Source: Physocladia obscura (Eukaryota > Chytridiomycota > Chytridiomycetes > Chytridiales > Chytriomycetaceae). From it: a stretch of DNA of 22,242 bases. Below the pieces are notes generated by a model. The model made no database searches. It saw only the letters and a list, made by a program, of their open reading frames with translations, and was not told the origin of the DNA. The position numbers were made by a program, and so were the translations under genes. Below are positions 9,087-18,848 of this stretch, in pieces; the first letter of the stretch is position 1, and every line of letters starts with the position of its first letter. The stretch lies in assembly GCA_027596945.1 (NCBI GenBank), contig JADGJH010000288.1, forward strand, positions 1-22,242. The letters are read 5' to 3'.

Positions 9087-11268
9087 TCAAAAAACATTCA
9101 AAAACTCCAAAAACGCTGGTGAATTATACAAAACAGGGTGAAGCACAATAAAAGTGGTGAACGCCGCAAAAGCTTCAAGCCGCTCACGTACAGTAACAGT
9201 TCCGAACCGCTTGAAATACGATTTCGGTGGGAACTCTGGCCACGACGCAACTTGCGAAGAATACTCCCGCTTCAATTGCAAATACAGTTTCCGAAAATCG
9301 GAATACCGTTTCTCAAGAACTATTGTCACGGGCTCGTCATTTCCGTACTTTGGTATATTTATTCTGAGAAGCTGTTTTTGTTGTTTCTTTTTTTCAGAAC
9401 AAAAAAACGGTCAGGGTAGTATTCTCAACTGTGCATGAAACAGTATATTGAATGCATCCTAGTTCTTCATCATATTTTGGATCCGAAATTACGCAATATA
9501 CCCCGTTGCGGAAATACGCCGAAGGAATTTGGGTGGAACCAGAGAGTGCAGTAGTTGTTGCAATCAGAGCAGATTCATCAAAAGAGTTTTCGGAAGGATG
9601 CGTAGGGAGCATGAGGCCTTCAATTATTTTCACAAAGTGGGACATCCACGATGGTTTTTGCAATTTTACGAGGACTGGTTTTTTTTGTTTTTAAATTAAA
9701 TTAAATTAATTTGATTGATTGTTCCCAAAAACTTTCTCTCTCCGCTTCCATATGTTTAACCACATCGATATAAACTACATACCATCTTCAGTTTCTTCAT
9801 CATCGCCATACCCATATCCAGCAGTACTATCTCTGGAAAATCTGGGATCAAGAGAGTTTGAGACAGACGAGACTACACCGCCGCCATTGCCAGCTGCAGC
9901 GGTTGTAGTAGCTATTGCAGCTCCAACAGCAGCTGTGGTGACTCCATCGACTTTAAAAAGAGTCAAATCAGATCTTCCGGGAGACTCGAGAGAAAAAGTA
10001 AAATTATTATCGCGTTGTTGTTGTTGAATTGATTTGTTGTTGTTATTAGTTGTTCTCGTGGGGCTGCACAGATTCGGATCGTCATCGTCGTCCAAAATCT
10101 GAGCGAGCGGGGCGTGGAAGAAGGCAGGACGGGGCGAGATTTGAGACAAATTCTGATTTGAATGGTGGACGTGGAGTGTGGAGTGTGCATGTGGCTGCTG
10201 GTGGTTATGGCTGTTGCTGTTATTGTTGTGGCGGAGGGAAGAGATAGACGAGCGCGGACTTGTGGCATCGCGTTCCGTGTCATCATCAAAGTCATGGTTA
10301 GTGCTGGAGTCGTTGTGGCTGTAGGCGGTGTTGTAGTAGTTGTTATTGTAGTTTGCAATGTAGTTGTTGGTATTGTTGTTGGTGTTGGTAGTTGCCGTAG
10401 TGCCAGTGTTATCGTCATGCTCAGGATCGTCGGCAAACAAAAAGGCTGTCGCGCTCGCTTGATTGTTGTTGTTTGCCGCCAACATCGCCGCAGCCACAGA
10501 CGACGACGACGAAAGCGACGACGAGGCCGCAGCCGGCAAAAGAAGATGCAAAATCGACGACGACAGCGAGCGACGCTTTGTTTTTGCCGCCGCTCCGACC
10601 GCTAAGCTCGTTCCGACCCCCAGCATACCCCGTCCATTACCATTACCAGTATTAGCATTGTTATGGTTGTTGGCGCTGAGATGGTTCACTCTCTTGTCTT
10701 TGCCGTACCCGTGGCTGTGGCCATGGTTTGCACCGCCACCGCTCCCGTTCCCATGACTATACCCATAATTGCCGTACGCATAGTTGCTGCCGCTGTAGTT
10801 GGCTGTGCCAGATATGTTGTGATTTGACACCGAGTTGCGCTTGGGCGCCTGCGGCTGTGCTGCAGTACTAATACCAGTGACCGACGATCTCGCCGCATAC
10901 GGTGTGTATCCCGCCGTCGACGGTAGAGCTGCTGCTGGTGCTGGCGCGTGGTATTGATTGCTACTACCCTGCTGACTCAGCGACGCTCGCATCTCGTAAG
11001 CCCGTACAAACTCCTTGACGGGAATCGATGCTGCTGACGCCACCGAAACGGACGACGTCGTTGATGCTGTTGATGCCGAGCTTCCGCGCTTGAGCCGGTG
11101 GTTTTGGACATCATGCGAGTTTGTCAATGCCAAATTTGCCAAGCTTAGGTTGCGTCCGTTGCCTGTATATTCGTTGTCTCGGTCTGCGTCTCTACTGTTC
11201 GCAATGTTTGCGTTATTGTCATCCGCCTCTATTAGCCACGTCTCAATGTCAAACTTGCCGCCACCCAT
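9087..11268 (-). CDS. Low-complexity protein with C-terminal PX domain, 678 aa
   Basis: Probable phosphoinositide-binding protein acting at endosomal or vacuolar membranes. Exons on the minus strand: 11268-9783, 9674-9409, 9371-9087, closing to 679 codons. The canonical donor gtatgt at 9782 removes the apparent stop of the large open frame and joins it in phase to the PX exons, so these are one gene. Residues 1-495 are low complexity (N, S, H, G, A, T runs) beginning MGGGKFDIETWLIEADD. The PX domain spans about 550-678: GVYCVISDPKYDEE and IQYTVSCTV strands, the EKRYSDF signature (604-610), PPK (632-634) and VRERLEAF (645-652). The KR of the signature and the RER are expected lipid-contact positions. 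The protein ends right after PX, as in yeast Ypt35, but I do not claim orthology. The 37-nt intron 9408-9372 is short; a 58-62 nt alternative removes seven residues. Confidence 0.82.
9784..11268 (-). repeat. Trinucleotide-rich low-complexity coding tract (Asn/Ser/His/Thr/Ala)
   Basis: The first exon of the PX gene is dominated by AAC/AAT, CAC/CAT, AGC and GCA-type triplets, encoding poly-Asn, His-Ser and Ala-Thr stretches (dense around 10300-10520). Such tracts are disordered and length-variable. They also generate long but meaningless open frames on the opposite strand. Confidence 0.8.
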
Positions 11269-11423
11269 TGTGTGTTTTCTTGTTCAAAGCTGGGTGAAGT
11301 GAAGTGTCGTTTCAGAAAATAATCAACAAATCTTCGACTCCGTTCCGGCGGTTTTGTTGGCAAAAACAGGAGAAAAAAACTCAGCCACCAGATTTCTCTT
11401 TTCTATATTTAAAACAAACCCAT

Positions 11424-14264
11424 TCACCACCAGCTTTTCTTCTTACGCATCCCATCACCATTTACACTATTCACTGCAACATTCGCATTATTGGTGTTGT
11501 CTCCAACGTCTTTACTCTCATCGCTATGAATAATAGCCACATCACCTCCAATCATCTCCATAATTCCTTCCCGAAACACATCAACTCCCCAACCATCCAA
11601 ACTGTTATAATCTAAATCGCCATTTAGTCCCACAACCCATCCCACATCATCACTAATCACACCCCTGGAAATAATCCCCTGCACAACTGCATCAACCTCC
11701 TTCCAACATTCTTCTTCCCGCCATCGTCTGTCTCCAACAACCTGCCTCGCTGCATCTTCAACACTAAGCCCCAGTACTCCGCGCCGCCCCTGCTGCCCCC
11801 GCCCAAAATCAGAAAACTCGCGCAAAAGCCATTCAATAAGCCCCGGAACGCTCACGGCCGCAACTGACTGCTGATCTTGCTGTGCAAGCACGTAAAAAAT
11901 AGGATAACATGCTCTCAAAAAATCATGTATTTCTTGTTCTAGCTTTGCATACGTGTGCTGCAATGTTTCTGCATTAATTTGCGGCCTGCCAGTACCACTA
12001 CTGCCATTGATATTTCTGCTTTCAGGACTAGATGCTGAAATTTTTGTCTTTTCATTATAATGATGTCCATGAAGATGATTATGGCTTTTATGCTCTATTG
12101 ATGATGATTCAGTTGCTGAAGTTGATGATAATGTTGCTGTACCATTGGTATTATCAACAGCAGTAGTAGTAGCAGTAGTGGTAGTAACCGTAGTATCTGT
12201 AACAGCAGCATTGGCAGTTACAGTAGTAACAGCAGTATTGGCAGCAGTAGTAGTAGTAACAGTCGCAGTAGTAGACGCTGACAAAGAGGACGATCGCAAA
12301 GATGAAAACGATGCCGCACGAAATATGGACGACGCAATCGATCCAGCGTATACCCGAATGCTTCTCTTTGGGGCCGCCACAACCGTTACCACTTCTAATT
12401 CCCCAACTTCTGGCTCGTCAAGATCGACGTCCTCCTCAACATCATAACGACCAACAATTTCGAACAGCTTAGTAATCATGTCAAAAAAACCTTGAAGCAA
12501 GTCGGCCATTTGTACTGTACCCCAGAGCTCCTTGAGTACTTGAGGTAAATATTTCACGGCAAGGACAATGAAATTGGTAACGCCGTTACTTCCGAGCACG
12601 TTTACAAACGCTTCCTTTTCTTTCAAACGAATTAATAGACGCGCGTAACGGGTATTCCAGTTTCGCTGTTTGCGCTTCCTCTCATTTTCCGTCTCCTCTT
12701 TTTCATTATCCTCCTCAATGTCTGCATAAGTTTCATTAACATCAACACCAACATCCCTCACCGCGTCCAAAACAACACACTCATCTACTCTTGAACTCGA
12801 AACGCTCCCATCACTATCTTCCCACAATTTCTTAACGCACGCGTCAATCTTTTCCGCAACATGAATCCCGTCATCGTCATCCACACCAAAACTAACGACC
12901 CTTTCCCTTGCGCCTTTCACAGCCCCTTTCGTCCCGGAAAAACCGCACACAACCGCGCCCAGAAATTGCAACAACGACCACCCGCCAGTCGGCGGCCGCC
13001 ACACAAATATCCGCAACACGGCGTCCACAAACGGCGCCGGATTCACGAGTCGCAGCGTTGCCACTATCACCGCCCGCGGCACTTTCTCCCATACGCGCCG
13101 CGCTTTTGTCCGCCAGGCTGCGTCGTCAAACACGTTTTCAAACAGCACGCCCAGCGCGCGCGCCAGTGCGTGCACAGCTGTCTGCAATGTCTCAGGCGCG
13201 TCCGCGAGCGTTTTGTGGGCTCGGATGTAGTTTGCAAATAGTTTTTGGACTAGTAGAGATGGTGGAGCCGTTGTTGATTCGAACTGCGCAGAGTCGTTGA
13301 GGTTGGTGATTATAGTTGCGGTGGCGGCGAGAAAGGCGGTAAAGGAATGCGACAGGGACGTGTATCTAATAAACTGTATGCCGTCAAACGAGATTTTTGA
13401 AGCAGGTCCGGAAGCAATCTTTGATGACTGTGGATTGTGGATTGAACTGGACGAGACGGGGTGCGTGGTGAAGCGGCCTGCGTTGGGCGGAGGGGCGGCG
13501 GCAAGGATAGACACGGCGGCAAGCTTCAAATCGCGTTCGCATGCAGCATAGTGGGCATTTTCGTACGTAATGGTCTGATGAGCGGGGGACAGTTTGTGGG
13601 CAAAGAGAAAAATAGCGTAATAGTGTTTCGCAAAGCCAAGAAGGTCAAACTTCGTAGCTCGCAACCAGGCTAGCAGGAACGGCTTGATGTCGGCGTCAAC
13701 GTGGCGGTCCAGTGATGAGAGATACTCGGCGCCGTAGCCCGCCAGCCAAGGGAGCTGTCGGATCCAGCGCGCGTACGCCGAGAGAAGCAGCGGTGTCAGT
13801 GTGCTGACCCCCTCTGTGTAAAAAGGCTAGTTTAATCAATCAACAACCCACCAGAGCCAACAAGAGAACAATCGAATGGAAAAGAATAAAATGTAATAAA
13901 ATTATTGCAACGTACCCCCTGTTCCAGAAGTGGCACGGTTGCTTGCGCGTTTGGTTATTGTTGAATCCGCCAGTGGCAGGCGATGTGTAGTCAGTCGCTT
14001 ACCATTATCGGTACCAAAATATTTTCCAAACTCGGTAGCAAGCAGGAGAGCGCCGAGGTGATAACGCAGGGCTTAGTAACGTAACAGTAACATAACGGAA
14101 GATATTGTTTAGTTGGTCCATCCTCTTGTTTGCTTTCGCTCACCTAATAATCTTATCGCGTCGTTTTCTTTTTCTATTTTGGCGGTTACAGTATTGTCGG
14201 CTTGTACTTCGGCGTCATTGCGGTTCTTGTCTTGTTGCCCCTCAGTTTCATTTACCTTTTCCAT
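11424..14264 (-). CDS. PXB/DUF3818-like protein lacking a PX domain, 888 aa
   Basis: Resembles fungal PXB-PX-DUF3818 proteins (yeast YPR097W type, lipid binding/transfer), but with no PX core. Exons on the minus strand: 14264-14144, 14071-13916, 13813-11424, closing to 889 codons. The N-terminus is charged (MEKVNETEGQQ), then a PXB-like helical block: LRYHLGALLLATEFGKYFG, LTPLLLSAYARWIRQLPWL and PFLLAWLRATKF. DUF3818-like signatures follow: NPAPFVDAVLRIF (about 350-362) with RPP..GWSLLQ just after, and a block at about 480-547 with RYARLLIRLKEKEAFVNVLGS and LPQVLKELWGTVQMADLLQGFF. An acidic linker (about 450-470) and a Ser/Thr/Ala-rich tract (about 565-650) interrupt the helices. The C-terminus reads MRKKKSWW. 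Introns in the first two joins have good donors (gtgagc, gtacgt). The next gene on the same strand (155 bp away) carries the PX domain. Confidence 0.68.
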
Positions 14265-14862
14265 CTCCTTTTTTTTTAATTCAATTTGTCATTCAATTTG
14301 CATTTCCAACTTTCATCTTCCTTTCATTTTTCATTCAAAAAAATTTTTTTTCAATGAAAATTAATCTGTGAGATGATGTTTCCAAAAATATAAGCATACT
14401 GCAGTAGAAGATTCCAGAACGATATCGTCCGAGCTACGTTCGGACCATTTTTTTGGTTTTCTTTCAATAGATTGATAGCTATATCGTGCACTCACTTAAA
14501 GAAAAGATTTATGTGAAATTAATTAAAAAGAAAAAATGACTCACACAATATGTTTTGGTAGCATATTGTTCTTGACTGCCTTGTATATTGGTAGCTGTAA
14601 CAGGGGAGTAATTAAATGAACCACGGTGGGTGGGTGCTTCACGGATATTATTGTAATTGACTTACTTTTTTTTTTTTTCGCCCCAGTCAAGCCGATGATT
14701 CAATTTGGGAAAACACCAACTTCATTTGCCGCTTTTTGTCGAACGAAAAGAAACAAAAAAAGGCAGGAGCCAAGTATTTGCGAAACGCTTCCATCAAAGA
14801 CACAGACGTCGCGACAGAGGATTTGAGATTGACGCTACGGAACGCAACTCAACGCAACGAAA
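14265..14862. promoter_or_regulatory. Divergent intergenic region between DUF3818-like and homeobox genes
   Basis: About 600 bp with no supported coding exon separates two start codons pointing away from each other, so it should hold both promoters and 5' UTRs. It contains pyrimidine-rich plus-strand runs (14161-14360), a poly-T tract at about 14668-14680, and the palindrome cluster at 14419-14445. A 66-codon open frame at 14626-14826 has no recognisable feature. Confidence 0.6.
14419..14445. promoter_or_regulatory. Nested palindrome: ACGATATCGT plus GTCCGA-N7-TCGGAC inverted repeat
   Basis: A perfect 10-bp palindrome ACGATATCGT (14419-14428) overlaps a perfect 6-bp inverted repeat GTCCGA...TCGGAC (14427-14445, 7-bp spacer). 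The second element contains CCG and CGG half-sites nine bases apart, an arrangement compatible with a Zn2Cys6 regulator dimer, a protein class common in fungi. Position in a divergent promoter region supports a regulatory role; function is inferred. Confidence 0.4.
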
Positions 14863-17050
14863 ATGAAGGTTACTCCTATAGTTATCGCTAGTGCGGCATC
14901 AACGGGAACAGGAACGGGAAGTTTAATAGGAATTGGGCCGGGTAGACAAGAGCAGCAGGGTCGAGCAGCCATAAGCATGGACACGGAGCAGCAAGCCGCA
15001 AGCAAGAGCAAGAGCACAGGTGCATATGGCAACATTGGCATCAGCATCAACACCAACACCACCACCACCACCGGCACCGCAGCCACAACATCGACGGCAA
15101 CCGCAACGCCGCAGACGCAAACACAAAAACAGGCGCACCTCTTGACTGCGCCGCCATCGGCCGACACGGACACTGACGCGGACTCGCGGCCGCAGCCACC
15201 CGCATCCTCGACGACAACCACGTCATCGTCGGCGTCACGTGGCCTATCGCCCGACTTCAGCGGCGCCTCGGTGCTCCTGGCCCTGTCAAAGGCCGCCGCC
15301 GCCGCCGCCACCACCACCCTCAAAGCTGCGCCATCTCCATCTATCTCCATGAACACGAACGCTAACATAAACACGAACTTGAACATGAATGATCCCATCC
15401 GAACACATACATCTTCCGAACGAATCAACAAAAGAGAAAGGGGTATGTATGTTTGTGTCTATTTTCTGTGTGTGTCGCAATGACCCTGCGTTCAAATTAT
15501 CTTCCCAGTGCAATTTTTCCTTTCTTTTCCTTGTCTTCGCCAGTTTAATTTAATTAATAATGTCGGTGGTTTGGTGACAAATTCATTTTAATCTTCTTTT
15601 AATTTTTTTTGCAGTTTCGCCGGTGTCTCCAGACTTCCCTTCCGCAAGTCTGCCGCAGTCAATCCCAAATTCAACACCCTATCACCAGTTCCGTCACGGC
15701 GATTCATATTCGTCATCTCCTGTCTTTTCCCACGGCCTTGCTGCCCCTGACCCCAATAATGAGAGCGTCCCAAACTGTAGCCCTAATCTATCATCTCCAT
15801 CCCGACACGTTGCTGCCGCTACAATCACCGTTACTTCCGCTCTCGCGGCATCATCGCTTGAAACTGCTCCGTTACCAGTATCTGCAAACTGCGTTTCTCC
15901 TCCGTTTTCCCACGTCGTTAATACCGCTAGTTTTAATGCGCAGCCTCCCACTATCAATCATCAGCAACCACTGTCCGTGCTCCTTGCCCACCCGACGATC
16001 TCCTCGTCTTTCGCTGTGGCTCCATATGAAACGTTTGCACCGGCAACACCTACAAGAAAAATAGACGAGCCGATTTTAACTCATCGGCCAAAATTGCCGT
16101 CGCTCAGCCAATTGATTGATTTCCACAATTCTCCTGGTAGCTATCCTGCATCGGTGGATGAAGTGTTTCCGCAACATTCTCAGCAACAACGGCAGAATTT
16201 GCAGCAGCAGGAGCAGCTTCCATCAATATCCTCGTTGTCATTTTCAGCGCATCCTACTTCTCCCAATTTGCAATCCCATCATCAGTATCCATCACAGCAA
16301 CAACATCAGCAACAACCACAACAGCAACAAGAGAATTTTGCACGGTTACCCTCGCCCACTGGATCTTTGTTTACATCTTCGCTGCAGCATCAGCAGTATC
16401 ACCAAAATACACATCGACGAACAATCAGTATGCCTGCATCATTTTCAGGAAATGGTGGCGCTGGTGTTGGCGGTACATCATCATCAGCTACAGCGACAAC
16501 ATCAACAGAAACTGCAGTTACAACAGACACAAATGGAGGACCTGGAACAGTGATGCCACCACCATTATCATCAACAACAGCAAAAACAGTAACACCAAGC
16601 CGACGACCCGGACACCAATACTCACATTCACTACCAATCAACAATGCACCATCACCAAATCGCCAACTTCCGCCTTCATCGTCATCGTTAATACACCAAC
16701 AACAACAGCAACAAATACATCACCACCAGCAAATCCAAATCCAACAAATCAATCAAGGCCTATCGCCGCGCAACACCATAGGCGGCGGTCAGTACAAGCC
16801 AAAATTCAAATACAACGATGCGCAGAAAGCGATATTACTGCGAGCATTTGAAGTCAATAGTTATCCGAATTATGCGGGGAAAGAGGAGCTTGGAAAGCTG
16901 ACAGGGACTACAGCAACGCAAGTACAATTTTGGTTTCAGAATCAGAGGCAAAAAGTTGCAAGGTTAATGAACGGAGGGGTTGAGACTGGGAGTGGAGGTA
17001 GTGGTGGGAGTGCAGTTGTTGGAAAAAGGAAGCGGGAACGGCAAGAATGA
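14863..17050 (+). CDS. Homeodomain transcription factor, 671 aa
   Basis: Nuclear DNA-binding protein with a typical 60-residue homeodomain near its C-terminus. Exons 14863-15442 and 15615-17050, joined by a clean gtatgt...ttgcag intron in phase, give 672 codons. The homeodomain spans about 586-645: KFKYNDAQKAILLRAF in helix 1 (F at homeodomain position 20), SYPNYAGKEELGKL with Tyr-Pro at 25-26, and recognition helix TQVQFWFQNQRQK with W48, F49, Q50, N51 and R53. There is no three-residue TALE insertion. Position 52 is Gln instead of the usual Arg, and position 47 is Phe instead of Ile/Val. A basic tail KRKRER follows near the C-terminus (possible nuclear localisation). The other about 580 residues are disordered: Ser/Thr/Ala-rich exon 1, then Pro/Ser-rich and Gln/His-rich tracts typical of activation domains. 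Target genes unknown. Confidence 0.88.
16180..16770 (+). repeat. CAA/CAG/CAT-rich Gln-His coding tracts in the homeobox gene
   Basis: Two dense glutamine/histidine tracts are encoded at about 16180-16340 and 16690-16760, with mixed CAA and CAG codons. Mixed codons suggest an older, selected tract instead of a fresh triplet expansion. Comparable Gln-rich stretches often act as activation or condensate-forming regions. Confidence 0.75.
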
Positions 17051-17107
17051 TTTTTTTTTTTTGGTCTGGTTTTTTTGGGTTTTTCATTTTTTCGTTGCGT
17101 TTGGGAA

Positions 17108-17119
17108 AATAAAAATAAA
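17108..17119 (+). terminator. Tandem AATAAA poly(A)-signal-like motifs after the homeobox gene
   Basis: AATAAA occurs at 17108-17113 and 17114-17119, 58 bp after the homeobox stop codon and about 130 bp before the next start codon. Spacing and strand fit a 3'-end processing signal. Confidence 0.5.
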
Positions 17120-17248
17120 AAAGAATCTTTAACGTAAGGTGGTTTTTTTTGAAGGTGAGATAGTGAGTCACTGTTCTGCTTTTGGGATTATCATCCATCA
17201 TTTTCGAGACTGCCGTTTTTCAAGAAGAATCAGCCAACAACCGAAAAA

Positions 17249-17985
17249 ATGGTTACCAAACGCACATACAAGCAAATAGCAGCTGCAGTTTTAGTGCTAA
17301 TAATAACCCTTCCGCTACTCGCACTTATAATTCCAACCGAGACTCGGGACCTCTCCGACCTCAGCGCTCCCACACCCGCAACAAAGTCAAGTCTATGGTT
17401 TTCACTGTTCAGCAGCACCAGCAACAGCAGGATCTCGCAGCCCGGAACTCCAATCATGGGTGCCATGAAGAATGAAACCATCAAAGCCGAACTGGGTCGA
17501 TCAGCGTGGCGCTTGTTACACACAATGGCTGGCAAATTTCCCGCGAAACCAACACAGGCCCAGATGACTGCCATGAACGACTTTATTTATCTATTTGGCC
17601 AGCTGTATCCGTGCGGCGACTGGTTATTACAGATATTCTTTTACTTCTTAATTGTTAGTTGTGACTCATTATGACGCACAGTGCCAAACATTTTCAAGTG
17701 ATATTGCAGGAACATCCTCCTGTCGTGACGAGTAAAATAGCGGTTGCTGAGTGGGCGTGTATGGTGCACAATATTGTTAATAAGCGGAAGGAGAAGCCGA
17801 TCTTTGACTGTTCACGCATTTTAGAATTTTATGACTGTGGATGCGGTACGTACATATTATATGCATATTTGCTGGTGTTTATGCCACTTGTTTTTGCTTA
17901 TTACTGCAATTCCTACTGTTTTTTGTTTTTGGTTTTTTTACGTATTCGTTGTATAGGTCCTGAAGAAGATGGAAATGGAAATTAG
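17249..17985 (+). CDS. ERV2: FAD-linked sulfhydryl oxidase, Erv2-like, 188 aa
   Basis: ER-lumenal FAD enzyme that makes disulfides and passes electrons to oxygen. Exons 17249-17622, 17682-17845 and 17957-17985 total 189 codons. A membrane anchor/signal lies at about 9-28 (AAAVLVLIITLPLLALII). The Erv/ALR domain starts at LGRSAWRLLHTMAGKFP (about 83-99). The active-site CGDC is at 122-125, followed by AKHF; WACMVHNIVNKR carries the FAD-binding HNxxN. Cysteines at 122, 125, 151, 168, 177 and 179 have the same spacing as yeast Erv2 C121/C124, C150/C167 and the C176-G-C178 shuttle, as I recall it. The C-terminal DCGCG supplies the shuttle pair, which separates Erv2 from Erv1. The intron at 17623 splits the codon of the second active-site Cys, so the raw frame appears to lose it. 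The tail GPEEDGNGN shows no clear ER-retention signal. Confidence 0.92.
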
Positions 17986-18049
17986 ATTTCAACTTGTGTT
18001 TTTTTGTTTTTATAAACTCCTTTTCTGCTTTCATATCTTTCTTTCCATG

Positions 18050-18766
18050 TCATTTATCATCTATGTCTTCATCTTTATCATCATCACTGCTGTTGCTTGT
18101 TTCATCATATTCTTCATCTTCGTCACTACTACCACTTGATTCATCGTTGCTGTCGTCGACATCATCGTCGTCTTCATCGTCGCTGTCATCTTCTTGTTCG
18201 AGATCCAACATTAATTTTTCTTTGAGAACTGGAACGAATTCAGCAATCAACGGGTTGTTGGCATCGGTTTTAATAACTGGTATATATTTTTTGAATTAGC
18301 AGCGAGAGTTCGTTTTTTTTTTTTTTTTGGAGACAAATAAAAGGAGTCTGCAAAAAATTAAAAACGACTGAAAATTTTTCGTATACTTTCGGACGCGATT
18401 TGTAGTGCATCTAAATATTGCTTCTTTTGTATTTTGACCAGAAACTGTTTCATGTTTTTTTTTTCTTTCGTTTTTTAATTCCCGATTTTTTTAATAAGAA
18501 ATAACCCACCAATTCGAGCATAGTCAATTTTTCATCTTCAGGATCAGATAAATCTGTCTCGTTTGCGAGTAAGACGTTGACTGAGCACAAAAAGACATGT
18601 GTAAAAATTTAACACCTGTAGATGTTGTAAGCACCAGAGAATCCAGTTCTTTACGAATCAATGAAGTATTAGGCGTCGCACTGTTCAGAACTGAGACCGG
18701 CGGGATATTTAATGGTGACACAGAATTTTTTTGGTTTTGTGCCATGTTGGAGTTTTTCGAAAGCAT
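18050..18766 (-). CDS. ERICH2-like acidic-tailed protein, 168 aa
   Basis: Small protein resembling the conserved C-terminal part of glutamate-rich protein 2 (ERICH2). Exons on the minus strand: 18766-18616, 18580-18510, 18444-18387, 18276-18050, closing to 169 codons. After a Ser/Pro/Asn-rich start comes a helical repeat at about 68-119: KLTMLELFLVKIQKKQYLDAL, then ASEIIKTDANNPLIAEFVPV and LKEKLMLDLE. This follows the family's TPR-like order of helix, lysine-tyrosine turn, helix, acidic-Asn-Pro loop, helix. Residues 122-168 are almost wholly Asp, Glu and Ser. A later in-frame Met (MAQNQ, residue 8) is an alternative start. The first intron is only 35 nt. The gene is head-to-head with the dynein gene and convergent with the oxidase gene (64 bp between stops). 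A flagellar role is inferred from this pairing, not from the domain itself. Confidence 0.7.
18311..18328 (+). repeat. Poly-T tract inside an intron of the ERICH2-like gene
   Basis: A run of about 16-17 T on the plus strand (poly-A on the gene's strand) lies inside the third intron of the ERICH2-like gene. It is simple sequence with no further structure. Confidence 0.6.
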
Positions 18767-18848
18767 TTTTTATATTTATCTATACTTCCAAAAAAAAAAA
18801 AAGATCTTCCTATTTACTGATTTACAAATACACACAAAAATATACAAC
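18767..18848. promoter_or_regulatory. 82-bp bidirectional promoter between ERICH2-like and dynein genes
   Basis: Only 82 bp separate the two divergent start codons. The interval is AT-rich, with a TATATTTATCTATA stretch near 18771-18784, an A13-like run at about 18790-18802, and CTTCC twice (18785 and 18816 regions). Both genes must initiate within or very near it, so they almost certainly share regulatory sequence. Confidence 0.6.

Noticed and set aside
10162..10756. Overlapping plus-strand open frames (147 and 97 codons), Val/Arg-rich
   Set aside because: Mirror of Asn/His/Ser codons in the PX gene's first exon; no independent support.
12861..13300. Arg/Pro-rich plus-strand open frames
   Set aside because: Antisense to the GC-rich part of the DUF3818-like exon, which carries the better family match.
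14005..14117. Alternative start MDQLNN... at 14117 and donor gtaagc near 14006 for the DUF3818-like gene
   Set aside because: It would need a 25-nt intron or leads to an immediate stop; the ATG at 14264 with gtgagc and gtacgt donors keeps phase throughout.
14835..15431. 198-codon minus-strand open frame
   Set aside because: Antisense to the Ser/Thr/Ala-rich first exon of the homeobox gene; its Val/Ala/Cys repeats are the mirror of ACN/GCN codons.
18597..18848. Upstream extension of the dynein frame to 18597
   Set aside because: The frame is open by chance across the ERICH2-like first exon on the other strand; the ATG at 18849 begins a natural charged N-terminus.
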